A stretch of 64,000 nt of DNA from Odontocerum albicorne (taxonomy: Eukaryota; Arthropoda; Insecta; Trichoptera; Odontoceridae): the NCBI GenBank assembly GCA_949825065.1, contig OX463863.1, forward strand, positions 16,228,345-16,292,344. Direction: 5' to 3'. The position numbers were made by a program, and so were the translations under genes. This document shows positions 1-11,319 of this stretch, one piece after another. Under the pieces are notes generated by a model. That model saw only the letters and a list, made by a program, of their open reading frames with translations. It was not told the origin of the DNA and ran no database searches. Position 1 is the first letter of the stretch. Each line of letters starts with the position of its first letter.

Positions 1-380
1 TTAATTGAATAGCTTATTTATTGTCATTAATTTATCTTTTTAATTTACATTTACAAGGGTGTGGACTGAAAACATACATGATGTCCCCGGGCTCACCCTC
101 TATTGGTGGGGGTGTACCTCGACAGGGAGGATGTTATGAGATGAACCCAGACTATTTTTCTTAGATTTTCTTTTAAATGTATTTTCTGCTATTTATCTTG
201 AGATATATGTGCAATTTAGGAATGCATTTATAAATGTACATACTATGTTACTATCAATAAACCTCTATTTATTTATTTTCTTTAAAACTGTTCAAAACTC
301 ATCGAAAGACGGTAAAAGCATCAAAGATACAGAATGGATCATGTGTCAAATACATTTGATGATATCAAAAAACTGAAAAA
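1..380. other. Left edge, no gene recognised
   Basis: AT-rich sequence with one short GC-richer stretch near 85-140. I see no open frame, RNA gene or known repeat end in it. Confidence 0.5.
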
Positions 381-1034
381 GATCATTAATTACCTCATAA
401 TGTAGGTAATTTTCTAATTATTTTTTATGAAATAACTTGGGTCATTAATTACCTCAAAATGTAGATAATTTTTGAATTAATTTTTATTAAATAACTTGGG
501 TCATTAATTACCTCAAAATGTAGGTAATTTTCTAATTAATTTTTATGAAATAACTTGGGTCATTAATTACCACAAAATGTAGGTAATTTTTGAATTAATT
601 TTTATTAAATAACTTGGGTCATTAATTACCTCAAAATGTAGGTAATTTTCTAATAAATTTTTATGAAATAACTCGGGTCATTAATTACCTCAAAATGTAG
701 GTAATTTTCTAATTAATTTTTATTAAATAACTTGGGTCATTAATTACCTCAAAATGTAGGTAATTTTCTAATTAATTTTGATTAAATAACTAGGGTCATT
801 AATTACCTCAAAATGTAGGTAATTTTCTAATTAATTTTGATTAAATAACTAGGGTCATTAATTACCTCACAATGTAGGTAATTTTCTAATTAATTTTGAT
901 TGAATAGCTTGAGTCATTAATTACCTCAAAATGTTGGTAATTTTCTAATTAATTTTGATTCAATAGCTTGGTTCATTAATTACTTCAAAATGTAGGAAAT
1001 TTTCTAATTAATTTTGATTAAATAACTTGGGTCA
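381..1034. repeat. 59-bp tandem repeat array (about 11 copies)
   Basis: The core cattaattacctcaaaatg recurs with its first base at 384, 443, 502, 561 and 620, an exact 59-base spacing, and continues to about 1034. Copies differ by single substitutions such as ttattaaa versus ttatgaaa and tctaat versus ttgaat. It is AT-rich and noncoding. It lies just downstream of the first exon of the minus-strand gene at 1183-1297, so it is probably intronic there. Confidence 0.95.
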
Positions 1035-1182
1035 GTGTCGATTGCATACCCTTGGTTTTACGTATAAAAAACACATAGTATTGGCGTTAGTCATTCAAAA
1101 CAAGTGATACGTGTAAACACGCGCTAATTTGATCACAAATAATATCTTATTAAACATGTTTTTATATAAGATTTACGCTTAC

Positions 1183-1297
1183 AAGAATCTATTATGCCAT
1201 TATCTTGAATAGCAACATTCTCCGAGGAATCTGTCACCACATCCTCTCCGTCTCTCTCAGTCTTCATTCTGATCTGTGCCTGTTCCTGAGACCACAT
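1183..1297 (-). CDS. First coding exon of a zinc-finger-family gene, partial (continues off left edge)
   Basis: Read on the minus strand, an ATG at 1297 opens a 38-codon acidic stretch (MWSQEQAQIRMKTERDGED...) that ends at a GTAAGC splice donor (1182-1177), leaving phase 1. The segment QEQAQIRMKTERDGEDV aligns with QEAAQDIVKVERADPEDL in the first exon of the complete zinc-finger gene at 10457-15984, and the splice phase is the same. The upstream sequence also shares a 31-base element with that gene. I therefore read it as exon 1 of another member of the family whose finger exon lies left of the window. The frame stays open upstream to a TTG at 1321, but the ATG is preferred. The finger exon is not visible, so the gene could be broken. 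Confidence 0.55.
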
Positions 1298-1386
1298 CAC
1301 TATTCTAATTGACCCAGACAATTAAAACTTATTTCTGATTTATATTACATTCTCAAAGGAAAACAGGAAGAGTTATGCACAGTTAT

Positions 1387-1417
1387 GAAGTGACGCGTCG
1401 ATCTCTTGACAGTTAAT
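1387..1417 (-). promoter_or_regulatory. Conserved element upstream of two zinc-finger-family first exons
   Basis: The sequence aagtgacgcgtcgat followed by ttgacagttaat lies 90 bases upstream of the ATG at 1297. Nearly the same 31 bases occur at 16044-16074, 60 bases upstream of the ATG of the complete gene at 15984. It contains the palindrome ACGCGT. The surrounding sequence is much less similar, so this could be a promoter or 5' UTR element. The role is inference. Confidence 0.4.
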
Positions 1418-1419
1418 AA

Positions 1420-2818
1420 ACCATAGATACCATAAACTATTTTTAATGAATCAGAATTTTATCTATGTTTTATGGATGATATTTGAGGAAAAACCGGATA
1501 ATGCGACAGTTTTATATCTACTTTCTTTTCATAGAAATATTTTTATAATTTTAATATAGTCATTTGATGATTTTGTACCAATAGTTTAATACACCTTTTA
1601 AACATTTTATTCGATTCTAGAACATATTCCCAAACGCTCAAGCAGAGATTGCCTTTCAACAATTTCATATGAAGTATTTTATACGTGAGAGAAAAAAGTA
1701 AATATCTTCATTCATTCGTATAATACTCCGTCAAAATATTACAAGACAAATTAATACCACTATTAATCATGCCAGTCTAAATAAAGTCCAATGATTCCTG
1801 ACTCATATCTGGATTAATTGATTTCATTATGTGATACTTATTTTTGTAGTCCCTGCGAAGGATCAATCTGAGGTGTTTATAAAAGTATGGAACTAGGCTG
1901 TTATGTCATAATCTTAGTGTTTAACCTTACCCTTCCTGTGCTAAAAAAATCCACGCGTTCCGTGCCGTGTGTTCAATACACATGTAAAAATGAGCGATTT
2001 AAAATCGGAAAAAATAAGAATATTCATAGCCAATCGCTTAAATTAATTAAATTTGAAGTCAAAAGTGATAATAATTGAAATATAATTGCTGAAAACATGT
2101 AATAAACATCAGACAACATTCACAAAACGGGCAAAGAGACCACCTCAAATGAATGCCCGAGAGCTACTGAAGCGAGCGAACTGAGATTCTATTTCTTGTG
2201 TTGCCATATACCAAAGTAGAGTGAGAGTGAGACGTGAATAGTGTCGCTTCCTCCCCCATAGCGTTTTTTTAGAATGAATATACCTACGTCACACACTGGC
2301 ACATGTTTGATTGTATTGGTGAGTTTATTCCTGATTTTCACAAAACATCTCTGATGTGGCCGATAAGGGCTAATTATTATTAATATTATTTTTTTTATTC
2401 AATGCGTAAATGTATTACGGACGAATACCTAAAATCTGAACCCAGTATTTATTATAGACATAAAAGTTTTTAGAAGCAATATTAATTTCAGAAGGTGGTA
2501 TTTTTCTCTTCTCAATATATGGTCGAGATAGGCAATCTTTTAACATTTTATGAGCTCTTATTCTAAACCTACTGGGTTTTAGTACCGTGGTATTGTGATA
2601 CCAAGAAATGTTGAGCATTCTTGGATAAATCCACATCTCGAGGTAGTATTGAAAATTTTTTATTGAAATAAAGTAAACAGAACAAATATGTTTGGTCTTA
2701 TAAACGGTCTACGTCTTAGTTTAAAAGATATGGGTGGTATATACAGCTTAAGGAAGCACTTGAAAATAACCCTTTTTAGGTTTTACCTAAATGTACGACT
2801 ATATATGAACATATATTA
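1420..2818. other. Noncoding stretch, nothing recognised
   Basis: Short open frames here (for example near 1887-2078 and 2415-2636) have no domain, repeat or splice support and look random. No transposon ends were found. Confidence 0.4.
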
Positions 2819-3550
2819 TGTCATTTGTTTAATCAAACACTGTTTATTCCACCTTTTTGTAACGGTATAACCCTACCGGTTTCAAGGTGCACACCTCATC
2901 TTCAGGGGAGCACAAACAAGACTGAATTCTGTTCGTACTGGACGCTTATTCAGACTATATAATTCCAGCAAATTCCACTCATCCTAATAACCATAAATTG
3001 GCCACCTTTAACTGTATGCTTCATAGATTTCTCAGTGTCCCCTTAACCGATGACAATTTTAAAAAGGAATTAAAAGGAATTTTTATGTGTTGACTGTGAT
3101 AATTTCTATATAGGAAAGACAGGAAATTTCGTGAACACAAATCCGCCTTAACCAATCCTCTAATTTATTCTGAAATGGCTAATAATTTTCACCGTGAAAA
3201 CCATACATTTTCTATCGACGATACCAAATTCTTACATATTAGTTGTAACGGAAATACATTGGACAGATTAGAAACTCTAGAAATTTCTAAGTCATCGGGA
3301 TGAACATCTGGCAAACACATATATTTCAAGAATCTCGCCGCTGCTCGTCAAGGTTGTGTCCTCCCTCCCTCCACCCCCAGTCCCCAACCCGAATGTTAAC
3401 CGTTACAAGCGTATATCTCGGTACAAATTTGAACATAATTCAGTCTTGTTTGTGCTCCCCTGATGATGAGGTGAAAGCCTTGAAATCGGTAGGGTTATAT
3501 AGTATCATTACAAAAAACTGAAATAAACAGTGTTTAATAAAACAAATTAC
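2819..3550 (+). mobile_element. Penelope-like element fragment (GIY-YIG end) with inverted terminal arms
   Basis: In plus orientation 3000-3420 carries frameshifted pieces of the same protein seen better at 17406-17801 on the minus strand: a CDNFYIGKTG motif, then LTNPLIYSEMANNFHREN and LHISCNGNTLDRLE-like text. A Cys/FYIGxTG motif followed by an EH-rich helix is the GIY-YIG endonuclease that ends Penelope-like reverse transcriptases. The fragment is bounded by about 115-base arms, 2819-2934 and 3431-3550, which are reverse complements of each other. Each contains the cactgtttattccacttt end also seen at 17290 and 55165. No reverse transcriptase part is present. Confidence 0.75.
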
Positions 3551-3555
3551 AATAT

Positions 3556-3887
3556 ATATGAACAGTTCACAAATACATTACATTACACCTAAAACTAAAT
3601 GTGCTACTCTCGCATATTGGAAAATCTACTAAAGTTTTTTAATAGTTTGTCTTCCCTTGGTAAGTTCTCTGTAGTTTTCTCTAAACTTTAGCAGATAGAA
3701 GTAGTACCTAATCTTATGGTTGCATCTACCACCTGCTAATCCTTACACTTAAGTTATACATATTTATCTTTTAAAATTTTGACCTGTCAATAATATTGGG
3801 TTCGATTCACGAACTACTCGTCGAGTACTTTTGAATAACAAACGTCACTATATAAATTGTCCTATTGTTATCAGTAATTCTGATTTC
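3556..3887. other. Noncoding stretch with a piece of block-type repeat
   Basis: The start, near 3565-3615 (cattacattacacctaaaac, then tgtgctactctcgcatat), matches sequence downstream of the zinc-finger genes near 25030-25070 and 42730-42770. The rest shows nothing recognisable. Confidence 0.5.
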
Positions 3888-3891
3888 TTAA

Positions 3892-4682
3892 CCGGTTCAC
3901 TGCCACGAGCGTGTTGACGCACTCTCCGATTCAGTGCTCGCCAGGCCGGCCATACAAAATGAACGCGTAAACGCGCTCTCCTTTGAGCTTGTCGCAAGCT
4001 AATATCAAATCCAATTGTAATCATTTATAAATTGTAACACATAGTGACATCTATTGGGATGGTCAAGAAATATTTAAATATTACAATTTATCGATATTAT
4101 CAAAGTTACAGTCATCTTTCTAAAAGCTTTCACTGACAGTTAATACGTGTCTCTGATACAGGGTTACCGACTTCAGTTTTTTGCGACATAATTTATAATG
4201 ACTTCGTTTTGTAGTTTTCTTCAATGGTTGATTTTTAACTTTTGTGCGTTATTTTTGTTAATTTTTCAAAGTATTTATTTACAAAGTGTGTTTTCATGTA
4301 TTCTTTGGTTATTGGCGGTAGTTTTGCGGCATAATACGACGTTTATATAGACTTTTTACGGTTTTATTTTATAGTTTATTTACCTTTTGCACTTTATTAT
4401 ACATCACACAGATAATTTGTTGATTTTAGTTTACAAAGTATATTAGTTCCACTATATTTATAAGTAAACGTGTTTTCTGTGTCAAGTTGTGACAACCCTG
4501 ACATTTTGTGAATATTTAAACTGTGACAGCTCAAACGTCCCACGGTGTATATATTTAGTAAGTTTTCATAATATCCTTTATATCTGTATACAAAAAATAT
4601 AAATTTTTTAGGTTTTATTTTTGTTGATAAAATCCCGGCCTGCTGGGTACGGCCATACTAATAACTTCCGGCACTTAAAGGG
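3892..4682. mobile_element. Non-autonomous piggyBac-derived element flanked by TTAA
   Basis: TTAA occurs on both sides, at 3888-3891 and 4683-4686. The right end read inward (TGCCGGAAG, then GTATGGCCGTACCCAGCA) matches the right end of the piggyBac element at 35939-38535 (TGCCGGCAG, then GTATGGCGGTACCCAGCA). The left end begins CCGGTTCACTGCC, close to that element's CCGGTTAACTG. Internal stretches such as gtgacaaccctg and ggttttatttttgt also match the autonomous copy. There is no transposase frame, so this is a 791-bp deletion derivative that depended on a related transposase. Confidence 0.75.
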
Positions 4683-4689
4683 TTAAAGA

Positions 4690-4882
4690 TTACCGTATTG
4701 GCCCGACTATAGGGCAACCCTGATTATAAGGCAACCCCTATTTTTTTACCTGCTTTTTGGAGAAAAAAATTTCCCTCACCATTATATAATGAAAAATAAA
4801 ACTCGAATATAAGGCGACCCCCCTATTTACGTGTCACCTTTTTAAATAAAAACCTCGCCTTATAGTCGGGCTAATACGGTAA
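4690..4882. mobile_element. Short inverted-repeat element (MITE)
   Basis: It starts TTACCGTATTGGCCCGACTA and ends with the reverse complement form TAGTCGGGCTAATACGGTAA. Inside are repeats of the type tataaggcgacccc. The 193-bp length and lack of a frame fit a MITE. It abuts the piggyBac derivative on the left. I did not assign a superfamily. Confidence 0.75.
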
Positions 4883-4915
4883 TAACTATGGAATTCTAAA
4901 GTCTTAAAGCCATTA

Positions 4916-5215
4916 CAGTAGAGCATCGATATTCCGAATACCGATCAACCAAAACATCGGTTAACAGATAGTTCAAATTTGCAGCCGCTAGCATATGATA
5001 GAAATTCAATTTTATAAAAACTTATCGTGTTTTATAGTATGTATAGAATTTCATTGCTGTGGCGCTTTCCCCTTCTCCCTGCCAACCGGCCTATGTGAGT
5101 AACCTCACCTCGTTAGTGGCGTGTGAGCCTTCACTTGTGACAATCGGTTATCCGAAAAATCAGTTATCTGAAAACCCCCAGTCTCGAATTGTTTCGGATA
5201 ATCGATGCTCTACTG
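4916..5215. mobile_element. Tigger/pogo-like MITE with TA target duplication
   Basis: Terminal inverted repeats are CAGTAGAGCATCGATATTCC and, at the far end, GGATAATCGATGCTCTACTG, flanked by TA at 4914-4915 and 5216-5217. The CAGTAGA...CTCGATTATCC type of end is characteristic of Tigger members of the Tc1/mariner superfamily. It is 300 bp with no coding capacity. Confidence 0.8.
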
Positions 5216-5380
5216 TACTTTAAATAAAATAAAAAATTGTCAAAATATATTATATATTTTTTATACTTTATTAAAACATATTATTTCATTTCTTAAAAAT
5301 CATATCATTTTGTAATTTGACAAAAAAAAATATTTACCAACACATTTAAAAAAAATCCTTGAATTATTCATAAAGTTACA

Positions 5381-5745
5381 GCAATATACCTGCGTTGGTT
5401 TTATTGAAGATAGAATTGTCTTTGTAAAGTTCCAGCAATATATCTGCGTTGGTTTTATTGATAGAATTGTCGTTGTAAAGTTCCAACAATATATCTGCGT
5501 AGGTTTTATAGGAGATAGAATTGTCTTTGTACAGTTCCAACAATATATCTGCGTTGGTTTTATAGGAGATAAAATTGTCTTTGTTAAGTTCCAACAGTAT
5601 ATCTGCGTAGGTTTTATAGGAGATAGAATTGTCTTTGTCAAGTTTCAGCAATATATCTGCGTTGGTTTTATAGGAGATAGAATTGTCTTTGTAAAGTTCC
5701 AGCAATATATCTGCGTTGGTTTTATAGGAGATAGAATTGTCTTTG
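5381..5745. repeat. 54-bp minisatellite (about 7 copies)
   Basis: The unit gcaatatatctgcgttggtt ... ttgtctttgtaaagttcca recurs at 5381, 5435, 5486, 5540, 5594, 5648 and 5702; the spacing is 54 bases, with one 51-base copy. Because 54 is a multiple of three, two minus-strand frames stay open as an 18-residue repeat (KDNSISYKTNADILLELY in one). I see no start, splice or domain evidence that it is translated. Confidence 0.9.
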
Positions 5746-7559
5746 GTCCCGTAAATGGAGACTTCAGCTCAAAAATACATACATACCAAGGTAGGCAGAG
5801 AGGACAGAGTCAGACATTCTTAGCATCTTCCATATCCATACACAGCTCCGACGATTTTTCTTACTTTTCCTTCTTTAAAAATATCTTTAAATTAATCCAA
5901 CCATACCTTCCTTGGTATTTCTCTAGCACACCTTTCACTCATATTTGCGCTATATAATTTACTTTGTTAGTCTTTCTTCACTCATTCATTTCACCTGCCC
6001 AAATCTACATCCAAGGTGCATGGCCGTGCAGTAACACGCTGGACTTCCGTGCGAAAGTTCGCCGTTTCAAATCCCAAGCTGTGCTACTCTCCTCGAATGA
6101 CACAGGCATTTTTCCCACCTAGTATTCGAGGGTCTAAGGATACCTATGACTTCGGTCATATTTATTCTTTAAAAAAATCATCTCAGTCATCTTACTCAAC
6201 ACATCAGCCTTAAGTTCACATTCATCCCTAATCCCTTCATTCTATATTGTCATACATTGTCATCCCATATTTTCTTCTAAGTGCAAGGATTTCTACATCA
6301 TTTATTAGGTTATTTCAGTCTTTTCCACGTCCACATTTAAGCTCCGTACATAATAGTTGGTACTAAAATAATGTGGCATCCGAACAGTATCAAAATCTTA
6401 GCACATTTTGATACAAATGGTACAAGTCCCAAAAATCGATATTTTTTCTTTAAGTCAGACTACTTTAAAGGGTGAAAATAGGTGTTCTAATGTAACTGCG
6501 CTACTTATCAGTGTTATCAGGTAGCAGCGGCTGGTTGACAAAGATGGCTAACACCTCATGTTACACTCAGTATATTAGAGAAACTTAACATCACAGCAGG
6601 GCTTTCAAAATTATGTATTTATTGCATTCCACAGTTCTTCGTTCACATTTGTCGTAAGGAGGATTTGGAAAGGCATTCATGGTCATTGACAATGTGGAAG
6701 TTCGTAGGAGCAGAGTCAGATCACATATGCGCTGGAGTGTATAGTTGAAGAATGCTACAGGTCTGCCTTTGTCATAGGCTCAGCGGACAGCAGAGTGCTG
6801 GGAGGACTGGAGAATGGGCATAATACACAACAGTTCCAACGTGGGGCACACTCCTCATCATCGAGTTTACAATGCAGAAGAGAAAGGTTGGCATGGTTTT
6901 TAAAGAGCACAACGCCTCTGGAACAACCACTTTGTTGCTAGAATGAACGAGTGGAGAGGAACATCGAATCCAGCAGGTGGATTTTGCCTATAGAGATTAA
7001 TACCTGGCTCTGAACTGTCCACGGAAGACACGGAAATCTATTAACACAGGTACGAAAAGCAATTGGGTGAAATAAGGACAATATTGTAAAATGGGGAATA
7101 TTACATGATGGATCGACTTATTGTAGTACCGTAGAACCCTGGAGTCTTGTAACAAAGAGGAATTAATTTGTTTGACACGATAAGTAGACGATTATCATTG
7201 GTTGTGTCCAACTCAGGGTGGGACTAAGCCTTCTCCAATCTTTCCTACGTTGTCAGGTTTCTCTCGTATGATGTCTTGGATATCCTGACATCCTTAGTAC
7301 ATCCCTCCAGCCAACAAATCTTCAGCTTCTACACTAATCTTCAACCTTCAGATCTATCATCTAGAATTTTGCTTAGATTGCGCATCATCCAAAGCATTTG
7401 CTTCTATTAAAAATATGTTTATTACTTTATCATTTTGATGCTCTTAAAAATTGAACTTCATGCACGTAAAGTTTATATGCCAACAACACAAATACAAAAA
7501 TTAAAATTTAATAGTAAACAAACTAATTTATTAGCTAACTATCAAAAGTAAACAGAATT
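5746..7559. other. Noncoding stretch, nothing recognised
   Basis: The part 6600-7060 has more balanced base composition than its neighbours and may be an old repeat, but no intact frame or transposon end was found. The small plus-strand frame at 6016-6213 has no supporting feature. Confidence 0.4.
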
Positions 7560-8690
7560 ATTACCTATCGATCAATAGCACACAAAATAATTTATTAACT
7601 ATCGTTCAACAGTAAACAAAAAAATTAATTAACTATTGTTCAACAGAATAATAAACAAAATAATTTAATAGCTATCGAATAATTTAATAGAATAATTAAT
7701 TAACTATCAATCAATAGTAAACAGAATAATTTATTTACTACCAATCATAGTAAACAGAATAATTAATTAACTATCAATCAATAGTAAACAGAATAATTTA
7801 TTTACTATCAATCATAGTAAACAGAATAATTGATAAACTAGCAATCAATAGTAAACAAAATTATTTATTAACTATCGTTCAACAGTGAACAAAATAATTC
7901 ATTAACTATCGTTCAACAGTTGACAAAATAATTTATTAGCTATCAATAGTAAAGAGAATAATTTATTAGCTATCGATCAATAGTAAACAAAATTATTTAT
8001 TAACTATCGTTCAACAGTAAACAAAATAATTCATTATATCGTTCAACAGTTAACAAAATAATTTATTAGCTATCAATAGTAAACATAATAATTTATTAGC
8101 TATCGATCAATAGTAAATAAAATTATTTATTGACTATCGTTCAACAGTAAACAAAATAATTCATTAACTATCGTTCAACAGTTAACAAAATAATTTATTA
8201 GCTATCAATAGTAAACATAATAATTTATTAGCTATCGATCAATAGTAAATAAAATTATTTATTGACTATCGTTCAACAGTAAACAAAATAATTCATTAAC
8301 TATCGTTCAACAGTTAACAAAATAATTTATTAGCTATCAGTAGTAAACATAATAATTTATTAGCTATCGATCAATAGTAAATAAAATTATTTATTGACTA
8401 TCGTTCAACAGTAAACAAAATAATTCATTAACTATCGTTCAACAGTTAACAAAATAATTTATTAGCTATCAGTAGTAAACATAATAATTTATTAGCTATC
8501 GATCAATAGTAAATAAAATTATCTATTGACTATCGTTCAACAGTAAACAAAATAATTCATTAACTATCGTTCAACAGTTAACAAAATAATTAATTAGCTA
8601 TCAATAGTAAAGAGAATAATTTATTAGCTATCGATCAATAGTAAACAAAATATTTTATTTACTGTCGTTCAACAATAAAAAATAAAAAAT
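7560..8690. repeat. AT-rich satellite with 132-bp higher-order unit
   Basis: Monomers of about 34 bases share the core ttattaactatcgttcaacagtaaac and alternate with a taataatttattagctatcgatcaatag type. From about 7920 they form a four-monomer higher-order unit (30+34+34+34). The marker tgactatcgttcaac recurs at 8131, 8263, 8395 and 8527, exactly 132 bases apart. Before 7900 the order is irregular. The same monomer family occurs at 11665-12545. Confidence 0.95.
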
Positions 8691-10456
8691 TTCAACTAAC
8701 ATATGAAGTTCATATGTCAATAAGTATTTATGTTTTACAAGGAATCATCTGATCTATTCCTACAGATTATCAGTGTATGTTTATCAAGAATGGGACAAAA
8801 TATATAGTAATAATTTATACTAGAATCTTGTCCGACGGCTTAGAACGTTGAAATCTTTTGAGAGATTTTTTTGAGAAGACACTTTTTGACAGATGCTACA
8901 AATGTGTCACCAGTCACTATAGAATGATCGGCATTATAGAAATTCATCGAATGATTTATTCGAAATTGACTCATTCCATTTTAAGTACTTTGCCATGTTT
9001 ACATTTACAAATAATCAAAGGAACAATTGAGAGAATTCTCAGAGACAGTGGAAAAATTATGTACATAAATATATTAACTTCATACAAAAGAATATTTATT
9101 TTATATTCAATTAAGTACCTTCTTGTTCTTTTAAAATAATGACAGAGAATTCCCATAAATTAAGTGCCTTTTATCGTTTAAAATTTTCTAGAAAAAATTC
9201 TATTCAAATCATCTATGCAGAGTCTATGGTTCGGAGAATTGAAAACTTCAGAACAATTTTAAAAAGTCATATTAAGCGTAACAAATAAGTACGTTTGAGT
9301 GATCTGGCAAGTAAATTTGCACCAAATGCTCATTGACAGTGGTTTTTGATATTGTCAGAATCTCAACTATCTGTCGTGTCTAAGAACGCTAGTTATTCTC
9401 GACCGAAACCTTGATTTGGTCGGACTTCCAGACTGGGCACCATCTCCGAGTGTCGTATCATCGAATCACATTTGACAATATACAATTGCTTTCTACATCA
9501 TCGCCATACACCACTGTGAATAGATTTTTTGGTTTATGTTGCATTTTTCCTTTACGGTAGAAAAAAGCATCATGTTTTATTATATCTTTAAAATGGCCAA
9601 AAAAGTCAATCCATTTGGGTAAACAATGGTTAAAAAATTGCATAAAATTTTATCTTTCATAATAATATACATTTGCATTTGAAATATGGTGCTGGAGTAA
9701 GGAGGTTACGAATTCCATGGACAGCAAGGCGAACAAACACCTCCATTCTCGAAGAATTGAGAATCACGGACAGATTGTCGACAATGTGTCTTCGACAAGT
9801 CCTCTGATTCTTTGGGCACATTGCTCCTCGTGGCCAAGGAGACAGCTTGGAGAGATTTGTGGTTACTGGAGGCGTGGAATGAAGACGCACAAGAGGAATA
9901 ATCCCAATGCGTTAGACTGACCAAGTGAGAGACGCAACTGGACTACCCTTAACCACTGCCCTTCGAGCCACAGAATGCAGGGTTGGATGGAGAGGAGTCG
10001 TCAGAGACTATCATGGGAGTCACGATGCTCAGTTATGACATGACGGAATAATGTACATTCAGTACATTTGGAATACAGTTAGCAATGAAAATTTTGTCCT
10101 AGCATCTATCCGAGAAACTTGCTACTATTTTCCGGACAACATATTATATTACAAGGGGGCACAGTTGAGCAAAACTAATCCAATTTCTTAGAAAAATTAC
10201 TTCAAATACTTGATTTTGTAAGAAAGAGTAGTTCGCTTTATACCGCCAGCAGTGTTGACTGTGACCACCATGTGATGGAGAAGTTTCGAGACATCTCTGT
10301 GTTACAGATGAAACGATGAGCGTATTACATAGATAGATTGAATTGATTGTGTTAACGCCTTTTGATAAGCAGCACAATACAGGATTGTAAATTTCATTAA
10401 AAATATATTTTAATGTTTTTTTTTTTAGAGAGAGTACCATTTCACAATCACAGAAA
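8691..10456. other. Noncoding stretch downstream of the zinc-finger gene
   Basis: Between the satellite and the 3' end of the minus-strand gene no coding region is supported. 9700-10030 is more GC-rich and could be a decayed retroelement end, but I found no diagnostic motif. Small frames on both strands there overlap each other and are not credible genes. Confidence 0.4.
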
Positions 10457-11319
10457 TTATGGTAATCCACAATACTTCTTTTGATGCTTTGTTAAATTGC
10501 TCTTCTGTTTGAATGTCTTGGCACAGTGTACACAGCTGTAAGGTTCCTCTCCGCTGTGAACTCTTTCGTGGATTGTCAAATTACTTCTCTGTTTGAATGC
10601 CTTTCCGCATTCTCCGCAGCCGTAAGGTTTCTCTCCACTGTGCACCCTTTCATGGATCCTTAATTTGGTTTTCATTGTGAATCCTTTTCCGCAGTCTCCA
10701 CAAATATAAGGTTTCTCTCCACTATGAATTCTTTCGTGGATTATCAAAGTAATTTTACGAGCAAACAACATCCCACATTGTTCACAGCTGTAAGGCTTCT
10801 CCCCACTGTGAGTTCTCGAGTGGATCATCAAATTACCTTTCTGTGTGAACAACTTTCCACACTCTACACAACTGTACGGTTTCTCTCCACTATGAATCCT
10901 TTCGTGCTTTGTTAAAGTAATCTTTCGAGTGAAAAGCTCTCCGCAATGTCCACAGCTATAAGGCTTCTCTCCGCTATGAGTTCTTTCGTGGATAGTTAAA
11001 TTACTTTTCTGTTTGAATGCCTTCCCACATTCATCACATTTGTAAGGTTTTTCATTAGTATGTCTCCTCTCGTGGATTTTTAAAGTAATTTTTTGAGCAA
11101 ATAGTGTCCCGCAATATCCACACTTGAAAGGTTTCTCTCCACTATGAATTCTTGAATGGATCATTAATTTACTTTGCTGTGCGAATGCTTTCCCGCATTC
11201 TCCACAGTTGAAAAGCTTTTTTTCAGGGTCTTTGTTGCTTTTCTGTGGGCCATTGGGTTGATTGGTAGCTCTCATTTTGTCTATAGCAGGGGAAGCAATT
11301 TTATCTAAAGCAGGTAGTC
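10457..11319 (-). CDS. C2H2 zinc-finger protein, exon 3 (nine fingers)
   Basis: This is the last exon of a three-exon gene (15858-15984, 13977-14240, 10457-11319) encoding 417 residues. It holds nine consecutive 28-residue C2H2 fingers joined by SGEKP-type linkers, starting FNCGECGKAF. The last finger is C2HC (HQKKYC), directly before the stop at CGLP. Such arrays bind DNA in the nucleus; the target is unknown. The acceptor is ...TTTCAG/GACTACC, and the incoming phase needs one base, which exon 2 supplies. Fingers vary at helix contact positions (AQQSK, KQKSN, TRKIT, TMKTK). The total coding length is divisible by three. Unlike genes A-C, its fingers read CGxCGKxF rather than CGQCDKTF, so it is a more distant member of the family. 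Confidence 0.9.

Noticed and set aside
381..1034. CRISPR array
   Set aside because: Repeats are contiguous with no unique spacers, in a eukaryotic intron-bearing context. The same applies to 7560-8690.
1887..3521. Small plus-strand frames at 1887, 2688 and 3300
   Set aside because: No homology between copies, no domains; the last is an out-of-frame reading of the Penelope-like fragment.
5300..5705. Two overlapping repeat-rich minus-strand frames as genes
   Set aside because: Two frames of the same tandem repeat are open at once, as expected for a period of 54; no splice or domain support.
9657..10030. Possible retroelement C terminus or small gene
   Set aside because: Composition differs from its surroundings, but no diagnostic motif or consistent frame was found.
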